The notes under the pieces were generated by a model. It saw only the letters and a list, made by a program, of their open reading frames with translations, ran no database searches and had not been told where the DNA came from. A DNA stretch of 64,000 nt from SXIZ01 sp040079795 (lineage in GTDB: Bacteria > Pseudomonadota > Gammaproteobacteria > Methylococcales > Methylomonadaceae): contig JBEBJQ010000011.1 of NCBI GenBank assembly GCA_040079795.1, forward strand, positions 13,719 through 77,718, given 5' to 3'. Position numbers and translations under genes: made by a program. How positions within the stretch are numbered: position 1 is the first letter of the stretch; each line of letters begins with the position of its first letter. Below are positions 57,448-64,000 of the stretch, one piece after another.

Positions 57448-58962
57448 TTAGTTAAAAAGTTTGGTGGTTGATTCGGCATCATTAGCTTCCGCAGTATTCC
57501 AGCCGCCCCCCAACGCCCGATATAAAGCAATCCAGGCAGCAATATGTTCACGCTGAATGTCCAGCAGGATATTTTGCGCCTGCACTTTAGTGCGGCGGGC
57601 ATCTTCTAATTCAAACAAGCTGGCCAGGCCAACTTTATACAAGGCTTCTTTTGCGTTAAACGAGCTATTAAAACCATCAACCGCTTTTTGTGCCTCGGCA
57701 CGCCGGTTCGCCATGCTTTGTAAATTAATCAGGGCTTCTTCCACTTCCCGTACTGCGCTGCGTAATTTACCGGCGTAAATCATACTGGCTTCATCGTAGC
57801 GGGCGCGGGCGGCTTTGACATTGGCAACCCGCAAGCCGCCATCAAAAATAGGTAAGGTTACTGCCAGGGGCCCGACACTCCAAACTGTACCGCCTTTAGG
57901 GGTTGGCGCTACTTCCAGATACATGGAGCTGATTTTTCCGGAAAAGCTGATTTTCGGATAGCGTTGCGCTTGCATCTGGGAGGTGTCAGCACTGGCTGCG
58001 ATCACCTCATACGCTGCCAGTATAATATCCGGGCGCTGCGCCAAGGTTTCTGCCGGAACCTCTACCACCTTAATTGCAACGGGTTGCGCTAGCTTGCCAG
58101 TTGCGGTTTTTAATTGCTGGCGTAAGCCGGTTTCTGCCATGCCTGTTAGGGCAACCAAGGCTTTTACCGCTAAAGCGCAGCGGGCTGTTTGATTAAGCAG
58201 CGTATTGGTTGCCTGCGCGGCACTGGCATTGGCTAAAGCAGCATCGGCGGGGGCATGAAAACCAGCCTTGGACATTTCCCCGGTTAAGCGTGCGGTTTCG
58301 GTACGGGAGTTTACATCGGTTTGTGCAAATGCTAATTGCGCTTCGCAGCTACGGAGCGTGTTGTATTGATTGGCGACTTCCGCAGCAACCAGCACCCGTG
58401 CATCGTGCCAGTTGGCGGTTGCGCCTGCAAAACGGGCTTGTGCCGCATTCCGGGCCGCTTGATTAGCGCCAAATATATCTAATTCCCATTGGGTCGCAAG
58501 ACCGATTGAACTAATCGTAGCAGCTGGAAAAAATAAGCTTTCCAGTCCTCTACTCGCTGAAGCGTTGGCGTTAAGGTCGGGTAAAAGTGATGCGTCAGCC
58601 GACACTTGTTTGGCACGCGCTTGTTCAATCCTCGATTTGGCGGTGGCAATGGAGGGACTGACGGCTTGGGCGGCTTTGATAAGTTGCACTAACAAGGGGT
58701 CATTAAATTGTTGCCACCAATTGTTGAGATTGCCCAGTTTACCGGCGTGGGGTAGGGGGGCTTGCCAGGCGCTTGGCGCTTGCATTTTTACGTTGGTTTG
58801 CACCGGCGTCAGGCCGATTGAATCGCGAAAACCGTCCAGCGCTTTAGGCATCCAGGCACAGCCAGTGCAATTCAACAGGAGGATGATTAAGGGCAAACTA
58901 CGCTTAATGTGAGCCTTAGACTTAATCTTGCACGGCAGTTTATTCGGCTTGTTTGGCATCAC
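57448..58962 (-). CDS. NodT-type outer-membrane efflux lipoprotein (channel 3)
   Basis: This TolC-fold protein has about 504 residues. A lipobox-like LLNCTGC sits near residue 35 after a long basic N-terminus. It can start at GTG 58962 or the next codon, ATG 58959; both overlap the TetR stop (GTGATG). The repeat motif is QRPDIILAAYEVIAASADTSQ and the protein ends near ALGGGWNTAEAND. It serves pump 2. Confidence 0.92.
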   Translation of the reverse strand: MMPNKPNKLPCKIKSKAHIKRSLPLIILLLNCTGCAWMPKALDGFRDSIGLTPVQTNVKMQAPSAWQAPLPHAGKLGNLNNWWQQFNDPLLVQLIKAAQAVSPSIATAKSRIEQARAKQVSADASLLPDLNANASASRGLESLFFPAATISSIGLATQWELDIFGANQAARNAAQARFAGATANWHDARVLVAAEVANQYNTLRSCEAQLAFAQTDVNSRTETARLTGEMSKAGFHAPADAALANASAAQATNTLLNQTARCALAVKALVALTGMAETGLRQQLKTATGKLAQPVAIKVVEVPAETLAQRPDIILAAYEVIAASADTSQMQAQRYPKISFSGKISSMYLEVAPTPKGGTVWSVGPLAVTLPIFDGGLRVANVKAARARYDEASMIYAGKLRSAVREVEEALINLQSMANRRAEAQKAVDGFNSSFNAKEALYKVGLASLFELEDARRTKVQAQNILLDIQREHIAAWIALYRALGGGWNTAEANDAESTTKLFN

Positions 58963-59621
58963 TGCTGTAAGTCCGGCAGCGTTGGATTGGATGCTTTAAA
59001 CTGGGCGAATGCATACAATGAAAAGTCAGCAATATGCTGGGCGGTTGCCTGGATGGCGATCGGATCGGCAATCAGTTCAGGGAACAAGCGTTCGACAATT
59101 GAACGTGAATGTTTGAAGGTTAAACATTGTCCAAATACACTCAACATACAGCGCTGTACGGTTTGATTATCAACTTGGGGGCTTAATAGCTGCCGAATGA
59201 TGGCTTCCAGGTAGCCGAACTGCGGAACAATGGCGGTTGCTAAAATATCATCCAGGGCTTTGGTTGGTTCATAAATCTCCCTGGCAATGAGTTTGTTAAA
59301 AAAACCTAAGTTACTGTCATCGAGTAATTTTTTAATAAAGTTAACGACAAAGCCGGTAAATCGTTGTTCGGGTGATAGCGACTGGTCCAGTAAATGTTCT
59401 TGTGGATAGCGTCGATTGGCTTCTTTAAATGCAAAGTTTAAGGCTTGCACATAGAGGGCATCTTTACTGCGAAAATAATAGCTGACTGAAGCCACATTAA
59501 CATTAGCCCGGGTACAGATTTCCCTTACGGTAGCATCACGGAAACCGAACTCAGCAAAAACTTCTACCGCAACTTGCAGTAAGCGATCAAAAGCGGGTTC
59601 AGGCGTATTGGGTCCAGTCAC
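58959..59621 (-). CDS. TetR-family regulator of pump 2 (CerR/DUF1956 type)
   Basis: The 220-residue repressor starts at GTG 59621 (MTGPNTPEPAFDRLLQVA). The helix-turn-helix spans about residues 28-52 (VREICTRANVNVASVSYYFRSKDALY). The C-terminal domain (LIAREIYEPTKALDD, QCLTFKHSRSIVERLFP) matches the CerR/CecR type. It is the first gene of the pump 2 operon. A large inverted repeat begins four bases upstream, almost certainly its operator. Confidence 0.9.
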   Translation of the reverse strand: MTGPNTPEPAFDRLLQVAVEVFAEFGFRDATVREICTRANVNVASVSYYFRSKDALYVQALNFAFKEANRRYPQEHLLDQSLSPEQRFTGFVVNFIKKLLDDSNLGFFNKLIAREIYEPTKALDDILATAIVPQFGYLEAIIRQLLSPQVDNQTVQRCMLSVFGQCLTFKHSRSIVERLFPELIADPIAIQATAQHIADFSLYAFAQFKASNPTLPDLQQ

Positions 59622-59624
59622 AGT

Positions 59625-59664
59625 TATACACTTGTTTTAAACGGCTGTTTTAAACAAGTGTATA
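59625..59664. promoter_or_regulatory. Divergent operator/promoter between the TetR and radical SAM genes
   Basis: TATACACTTGTTT (59625-59637) and AAACAAGTGTATA (59652-59664) are perfect 13-base arms. The direct repeat TGTTTTAAAC occurs twice inside. A consensus TATAAT (59661-59666) overlaps the right arm on the plus strand, about 60 bases before the radical SAM start, so a bound TetR could control both directions. Confidence 0.65.
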
Positions 59665-59726
59665 ATCCTTTTGTATAAATAGCAAGGTGCTCCCCTTCAT
59701 TAACCTTATCCAGTTGAATATTCTTC

Positions 59727-60575
59727 ATGACATCACGTTTAACTACAACTAACCATAATCGCGACATAGCCGGATTAACCTATGTTTATCCAGTGATGTC
59801 CAGACGCGCAGGTGGCTTATCCATCGGTATTAACGTTAATACCAATAATGCCTGCAATTGGCGCTGTGTTTATTGTCAGGTGCCGGATTTAAAAATAGGG
59901 GCAGCACCCGCAATTGATTTTGAATTGTTAGCCGATGAATTACGCTTTTTTTTAAACGAGGTATTAACGGGGGATTTTTACGACCGCTTTCAGGTTGAAA
60001 CTGAAAAAAGATGCATTAAAGACATCGCCATTTCCGGCAACGGCGAACCCACCAGTGCCCAAAATTTTGCGCAGCTAATCACATTAATAAAAAAAATTGC
60101 CCAGGAAGCAGGTTTGTTGCCAGCCATAAAAATAGTCTTGATTACCAATGGCAGCCTCATTCATCAGGATAACGTGCAGCAAGGGCTAAAATGCCTGCAC
60201 AGCATAGGTGGCGAAGTGTGGTTTAAATTGGATAGCACTACGCCTGCTGGCAGGCAGAAAATCAATAACAGCAAGCAGTCACAGGCACAAACTCTACGTA
60301 ATTTGCGCCTTGCAGCAGAGCTGTGTACGACCCGGATTCAAACCTGTTTGCTTGATTTTTCAGGGGGCGGATGGCCTGTGGCTGAACAAAATGCCTACCT
60401 GGATTTTTTAAGGCAGGTGCAGGATTTGCCGCGTTTAACCGATATTATGCTGTACACCCTGGCGCGCCCTTCTTGCCAGCCGGAAGCCGCACAGTTAAAG
60501 GCTTTGGAGCCGGAATTGCTGCAACAGTTTGCAGAAGATGTTCGTAAATTGGGGTTTATGGTCTCCATTCATTAG
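59727..60575 (+). CDS. Radical SAM protein of unknown substrate
   Basis: The 282-residue protein has the 4Fe-4S motif C-x3-C-x2-C (NACNWRCVYCQ) near residues 43-50 and a glycine motif ISGNGEPTSA typical of small radical SAM proteins with a compact barrel. The N-terminal YPVMSRRAGGLSIGINVN resembles a poorly characterised family annotated simply as radical SAM. No auxiliary cysteine cluster is visible. It stands alone behind the shared operator with the efflux TetR. Function not known. Confidence 0.88.
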   Translation: MTSRLTTTNHNRDIAGLTYVYPVMSRRAGGLSIGINVNTNNACNWRCVYCQVPDLKIGAAPAIDFELLADELRFFLNEVLTGDFYDRFQVETEKRCIKDIAISGNGEPTSAQNFAQLITLIKKIAQEAGLLPAIKIVLITNGSLIHQDNVQQGLKCLHSIGGEVWFKLDSTTPAGRQKINNSKQSQAQTLRNLRLAAELCTTRIQTCLLDFSGGGWPVAEQNAYLDFLRQVQDLPRLTDIMLYTLARPSCQPEAAQLKALEPELLQQFAEDVRKLGFMVSIH

Positions 60576-60634
60576 TAAGCATATCTTGTAGGGTTCTGAG
60601 CGTAAGTGGGTACGCGCAACTGTTTTTAAAAGCC

Positions 60635-60702
60635 GTCATTCTGGCAGTGATTCGCTCCGCGCTCTAACGGGTGCCGGATACCCGCTTCCCGGCGGGTATG
60701 AC
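60635..60702. repeat. Extragenic palindromic element
   Basis: The element begins GTCAT and ends ATGAC and contains the hairpin ATACCCGC/GCGGGTAT. Its GTCATTC...GGGTATGAC layout is like the dispersed GTCATTCC-type palindromes found in many proteobacteria. It may also end transcription of the radical SAM gene, since five T follow soon after. Confidence 0.5.
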
Positions 60703-61035
60703 GCACTTTTTGCCCCAGTTGCCAATAAAACGCTCAAATTCAGGTTTTAAATTAATTATGCATTTTTAGTTAGATGAAAGGATGTATATTTAACTTATTG
60801 TATTTAAATAATAATATTTTATAAATACTGAGATTGGCCGTTATAAAATATTAAGTTATAAATATAACAAAAAAGTAATACTCTGCAACTTTGGTATGAA
60901 ACCCCGCAAAAAACGTATGAAATCCTGCAAAATTGGTATGAACAGAAGGGTATTTCGGCATGATTGTTAAATTCATAAACTTCTGCTACGCTTTTCTACA
61001 GTATAAATCATGCAGTTAATTATTATTAATATAAG

Positions 61036-61051
61036 TGGCATGGTTTGTGCT
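61036..61051 (+). promoter_or_regulatory. Sigma-54-like promoter element
   Basis: TGGCATGGTTTGTGCT fits TGGCACG-N4-TTGCW with two mismatches. It keeps the invariant GG and GC at the right 12-base phase. It would start transcription near 61062, about 100 bases before the first family gene. Confidence 0.4.
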
Positions 61052-61164
61052 TTTGTAAAACTGTCAATGTCTCGTTCGGTTCAAAATATATTTTTGGATC
61101 GCTGGGAGTTGTAAAGCATATAAATTGCTTGATTGGCATTCTTTTAATTTTATGAGAAATAAAC

Positions 61165-62235
61165 ATGATTAAATTTAATCTAAAACCGTTGGTTATTGCT
61201 GTAAGTTTGGGTGCATTGAGCATGAATGTTTCGGCTGGTCAACTTAAGACAACCAAAGCCGTTATAAAAGGAAATGATACTGCCGTTATCTCAATAACAC
61301 ATGACACGCCAGTTCAAGGTGACCAATATCTGGCAACTGAAATTAACGGTAAGCTGGCATTTTTTGGGAATAAAGGCAAGTCGATCACTTCACACCCAAT
61401 CCCTTTTTTAGCTAATACCGTTCTTGAAGGCGAAATTAAAGCATTGGAAGTTAACGCTGGAAATATTCCGGCTGACCAGTATCCGGTTTTTGCGGTGGTC
61501 ACTAATCCAGGTACAGATCCATTAGATTTTGGTAACTGGATCGGTGGTTTAGGTGCGCTGAGTCATGTCAATATAGCTATCAACATGCCGGATGCACTCA
61601 GCAATGATAAAGATGGCGATGGCTTCTCTGATGATGATGATGATCATGATGGTTACCATAATACGGATGGTAACCATGATGGTATTCCTGATGAATGTAA
61701 AAAAGGTAAAAGGAAGGCTAGTGAAAAACCCAGGGTAACACCAACTCCAGTTAAGCATGACGATCATGAAGATGAAGATGAAGATGATGTGAATTGTGGT
61801 CCAACAACGACCCCAACTCCATCGGTGACTCCAACTCCAACAAAAGTGCCGCCAACGGCTACACCAACACCAACGAAGGTGCCGCCAACGGCTACACCAA
61901 CACCAACGAAGGTGCCACCAACGGCTACACCAACACCAACGAAGGTGCCACCAACGGCTACACCAACACCAACGAAGGTGCCACCAACGGCTACACCTAG
62001 CCCAACGCCTACGGCTACTCCAAGCCCAACGCCAACGGCTACACCAAGCCCAACGCCACCACCACTTGATGGCGCAGCTTTATACACCACCAATTGTGCT
62101 GGTTGTCACGGTACCAGTAAAAAAGGAAGTTCTGCTTCTAGCATCCAAAGTGCTATCAATTCCAATAAGGGTGGTATGGGAAGTTTGAAAGGATTGACTT
62201 CAGCAGAAATAGCAGCTATTGCGGCTGCTAAATAA
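61165..62235 (+). CDS. Secreted Thr/Pro-linker protein with C-terminal cytochrome c (paralogue 1)
   Basis: The 356-residue protein has a signal peptide (MIKFNLKPLVIAVSLGALS, cleaved near VSAG) and a conserved domain (about 25-145) with GDQYLATEINGKL and FGNWIGGLGALSHVNIAINM. An acidic DKDGDGFSDDDDDHDG stretch resembling thrombospondin type 3 calcium sites comes next, then a Thr/Pro linker of five PTPTKVPPTAT units and shorter units. The C-terminal module is a minimal c-type cytochrome: CAGCH at 311-315 and likely axial Met338 in GGMGSL. It should be periplasmic or extracellular, carrying one heme. Paralogues 2 and 3 lack the acidic insert. Confidence 0.85.
   Translation: MIKFNLKPLVIAVSLGALSMNVSAGQLKTTKAVIKGNDTAVISITHDTPVQGDQYLATEINGKLAFFGNKGKSITSHPIPFLANTVLEGEIKALEVNAGNIPADQYPVFAVVTNPGTDPLDFGNWIGGLGALSHVNIAINMPDALSNDKDGDGFSDDDDDHDGYHNTDGNHDGIPDECKKGKRKASEKPRVTPTPVKHDDHEDEDEDDVNCGPTTTPTPSVTPTPTKVPPTATPTPTKVPPTATPTPTKVPPTATPTPTKVPPTATPTPTKVPPTATPSPTPTATPSPTPTATPSPTPPPLDGAALYTTNCAGCHGTSKKGSSASSIQSAINSNKGGMGSLKGLTSAEIAAIAAAK
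61831..61995 (+). repeat. Five tandem 33-bp units coding PTPTKVPPTAT
   Basis: The units begin at 61831, 61864, 61897, 61930 and 61963. Units 4 and 5 are identical, and the others differ by a few third-position or early changes. Two 24-bp units and a partial one (61996-62058, PSPTPTAT) follow. Confidence 0.9.
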
Positions 62236-62323
62236 GATACTATTGCGGCTTTTTTAAGTGCAGTAGGTTGATAGATTGATGGCCTTGGCTTGCCGGGGTC
62301 ATTTTTAAAGCTGTAAATTGGAG

Positions 62324-62351
62324 TGGCTCTGGTCAGCTGGAGCCATTCTTT
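62324..62351 (+). terminator. Weak hairpin between paralogues 1 and 2
   Basis: TGGCTC and GAGCCA (62324-62345) pair around a 10-base loop, followed by TTCTTT. Confidence 0.4.
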
Positions 62352-62414
62352 AAGCTAATAGGCTGATTTGTTTAAAACACTCAGTTCGTAATAATGGAAA
62401 AAGGTAATATCAAA

Positions 62415-63365
62415 ATGATAAGATTTAACAAGAAACCCTTACTCATTGCCATGGGTTTAGCTTGCGTAAGTGCAAACGCCTTGGCGCAGGTGCATAGCCC
62501 CAAATTAGAGGTTAACAGTATTAATGGCGACCATATTGTTGCCACGGTCAGTTTCGATGCGCCGGTAGTAGGTGATTTGTATCTGGCTACTCAAGTTGAT
62601 GGTGTGCTGCGTTTTATTACCCCTGGGTCTAAGTTTACCTTTAACACAGAAGCGTTCCAAAAAAATGGCAATTTTGCAGATGAAATTCCGGTACTGGATT
62701 ATCCAACTGATGGCATTGTTTCTGCAAAATATCCCTTATACCAGGTTGTAACACTTCCTGGTGCGGATCCGCATAATTTTAATAACTGGATTGGCGGTTT
62801 AAACGGTTTAAGCCAAATTAACTTTAATGTTAATTTAAATAATACCACCCCGGCGGTAACACCGACGCCGACATTAGCGCCAAATGCCACGCCAACCCCA
62901 ACTTTAGCGCCGAATGCAACGCCGACGCCTACAGTAACGGCTACGCCAGCACCAACTGTGACCGCTACACCGGCACCAACAGTAACGGCTACACCAGCAC
63001 CGACGCCAAGTGCAACGCCAGCGCCTACGCCGACTGCAACACCGGCGCCGACACCAACTGCAACGCCAGCGCCTACGCCGACTGCAACACCGGCGCCGAC
63101 ACCAACTGCAACGCCAGCGCCTACGCCGACTGCAACGCCAGCGCCGACACCAACTGCAACACCAGCACCTACACCTGCCCCACTCGACGGTGCAGCTTTA
63201 TACACTGACAATTGTTCTGGTTGCCACAAACCAGGTACCGCTCAAAGTAAGAAGGGGAAATCTGCTGCTGCAATCAGTGCCGCTATCAGTGGGAATGTCG
63301 GCGGCATGGGCTTTTTGTCAACATTGAGTGCGGCTGAAATAGCGGCTATTGCGGCCTCACAATAG
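62415..63365 (+). CDS. Secreted Thr/Pro-linker protein with C-terminal cytochrome c (paralogue 2)
   Basis: The 316-residue protein starts at ATG 62415, behind AAAGG. An in-frame ATG at 62394 would add seven residues before a signal peptide that already looks complete (MIRFNKKPLLIAMGLACVS, cleaved near ALAQ). The conserved domain, about 20-140, has VVGDLYLATQVDGVL and FNNWIGGLNGLSQINFNVNL. The linker is PTLAPNAT units then ten ATPAPT-type octamers. The cytochrome module has LYTDNCSGCHKPG and GGMGFLS, and ends AAIAASQ. A good terminator follows. Confidence 0.85.
   Translation: MIRFNKKPLLIAMGLACVSANALAQVHSPKLEVNSINGDHIVATVSFDAPVVGDLYLATQVDGVLRFITPGSKFTFNTEAFQKNGNFADEIPVLDYPTDGIVSAKYPLYQVVTLPGADPHNFNNWIGGLNGLSQINFNVNLNNTTPAVTPTPTLAPNATPTPTLAPNATPTPTVTATPAPTVTATPAPTVTATPAPTPSATPAPTPTATPAPTPTATPAPTPTATPAPTPTATPAPTPTATPAPTPTATPAPTPAPLDGAALYTDNCSGCHKPGTAQSKKGKSAAAISAAISGNVGGMGFLSTLSAAEIAAIAASQ
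62940..63179 (+). repeat. Ten tandem 24-bp units coding ATPAPTxT
   Basis: The octapeptide repeats exactly in length from 62940 to 63179, with mainly third-position differences between units. In-register slippage would add or remove eight residues without a frameshift. Confidence 0.9.
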
Positions 63366-63405
63366 TTGTATCGTGTGATATTGGACGAATTGGCTCGACA
63401 AGATT

Positions 63406-63433
63406 TTGCCCCTGGAAAATTAGGGGCAATTTT
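63406..63433 (+). terminator. Rho-independent terminator after paralogue 2
   Basis: TTGCCCCT and AGGGGCAA form an 8-bp stem with an 8-base loop, followed by TTTT. It lies 41 bases past the stop. Confidence 0.7.
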
Positions 63434-63493
63434 AAAATATGAAAATTTGAATGTGTGTATTAGTAAGTTTGCTATAACAAATAATAGGTTAAA

Positions 63494-64000
63494 AAATGAA
63501 TCAATTTAAAATGAAGCCGTTACTGATTGCTATTGGCTTAGGTTGTATGAGTGCTAGCGCATTCGCGCATGTCCATAGCCCTAAGCTGGATGTTAACAGT
63601 ATTAATGATGACCGTGTCGTCGCAGCCGTGAGCTTTGATGCACCAGTGGTAGGAGATTTGTATCTGGCTACCGAGCTTAATGGAACCCTATATTTTTTGA
63701 CGCCAGGGCCTGTTCTGACGACTACCCCAACCGCTGCGGTAAAAAATGGCAGTTTTTCAGCGGATATACCGGTACTGGATATTCCTGCTGCCGGTCTTAA
63801 TCCAGGAAATTATCCCCTATATCAGGTGGTTACCGCGGCAGGGGCTGATCCGCTTAACTTTAATAACTGGGTTGGCGGTATCAATGGTTTAAGTAAAATT
63901 ATGTTTAACATTAATTTAGCCAATACCGCACCAACCGCTGTTCCGACTACAACCCCTGTGGTAGACCCACCACCTGCCCCGACTACGACCCCGGTTGTCG
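63494..64000 (+). CDS. Secreted Thr/Pro-linker protein (paralogue 3), truncated by window edge
   Basis: The frame from ATG 63494 stays open to the right edge (169 codons). The signal peptide is MNQFKMKPLLIAIGLGCMS, cleaved near AFAH. The conserved domain closely matches paralogue 2 (HVHSPKLDVNSIN; VVGDLYLATELNG; FNNWVGGINGLSKI). A Thr/Pro linker (TTTPVVDPPPAP) has begun at the edge. By analogy a cytochrome module should follow outside the window; that is not seen. Confidence 0.85.

Larger units (their letters stand above)
60576..61164. other. Intergenic region before the cytochrome-tailed family
   Basis: These 589 bases hold no gene I can see. They contain an extragenic palindrome (60635-60702), a strongly AT-rich stretch (60740-60900) and a sigma-54-like element (61036-61051). 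Confidence 0.5.

Noticed and set aside
61764..62093. Long minus-strand frame rich in Gly/Val repeats
   Set aside because: It is the antisense of the Thr/Pro linker repeats of paralogue 1. The repeat keeps all frames open, and there is no start signal.
62269..62300. Possible sigma-54 element before paralogue 2
   Set aside because: GG and GC occur but are 11 bases out of phase instead of 12.
62394..62414. Upstream ATG for paralogue 2
   Set aside because: It adds seven charged residues before a complete signal peptide. The ATG at 62415 has a better ribosome site and matches the paralogues.
62699..63229. Long minus-strand Gly/Val/Ala frame opposite paralogue 2
   Set aside because: It is again a mirror of the 24-bp linker repeats, with low-complexity translation and no promoter or ribosome site.

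Overview
The window looks like chromosome of a gammaproteobacterium, most likely a methanotroph of the Methylococcales. That placement is an inference. It rests on moderate GC, a periplasmic methanethiol oxidase, a phosphoketolase-acetate kinase-glycogen phosphorylase cluster, an independent-type phosphoglycerate mutase, an exosortase H / IPTL-CTERM locus and a tandem family of cytochrome-tailed Thr/Pro-rich secreted proteins. There is no rRNA, tRNA, CRISPR array, prophage or insertion sequence that I can recognise.

Layout. 1-6979: end of an isocitrate/isopropylmalate-type dehydrogenase; a 67-residue membrane protein behind an FNR-type promoter; the fnr gene itself; a multicopper oxidase; then orn, a fused double CrcB and serS. 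7097-12636: an ATP-grasp-like gene with a damaged 5' end; a TetR-DUF4242-methanethiol oxidase module with matching operator-like sites; and a stomatin/NfeD pair. 12671-21513: ackA-xfp-glgP on the minus strand, then divergent mtnA and an MTA/SAH-type deaminase. 21886-30195: a caspase-like protease with an OmpA-type lipoprotein, a DsbD with a doubled alpha domain, a YceF-type Maf protein, clpS-clpA and infA. 30277-34768: a PafA-type phosphatase, a cytochrome b561 and gpmI.

35303-41774 is a compact protein-sorting locus: exosortase H, its membrane partner, and one 1,623-residue secreted substrate ending in IPTL-CTERM. Nine perfect 8-bp repeats lie upstream of the substrate, which is built on a duplicated four-domain block. 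41987-59621 is 17.6 kb of minus-strand efflux genes. It holds a MacAB-type pump and two RND pumps, three NodT-type outer-membrane lipoproteins and two TetR regulators, with start/stop overlaps pointing to two operons. 59727-60575 is a radical SAM gene. 61165 to the right edge carries three tandem paralogues: signal peptide, a conserved domain of about 120 residues, a Thr/Pro linker coded by nucleotide tandem repeats, and (seen in two) a minimal C-terminal cytochrome c. The third runs off the window.

The most unusual items are the cytochrome-tailed family, the self-contained XrtH locus with its repeat tract, the fused fluoride channel, the TetR/DUF4242/MTO regulon and the caspase-lipoprotein pair. 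All functional statements come from reading motifs by eye; no database search was run.
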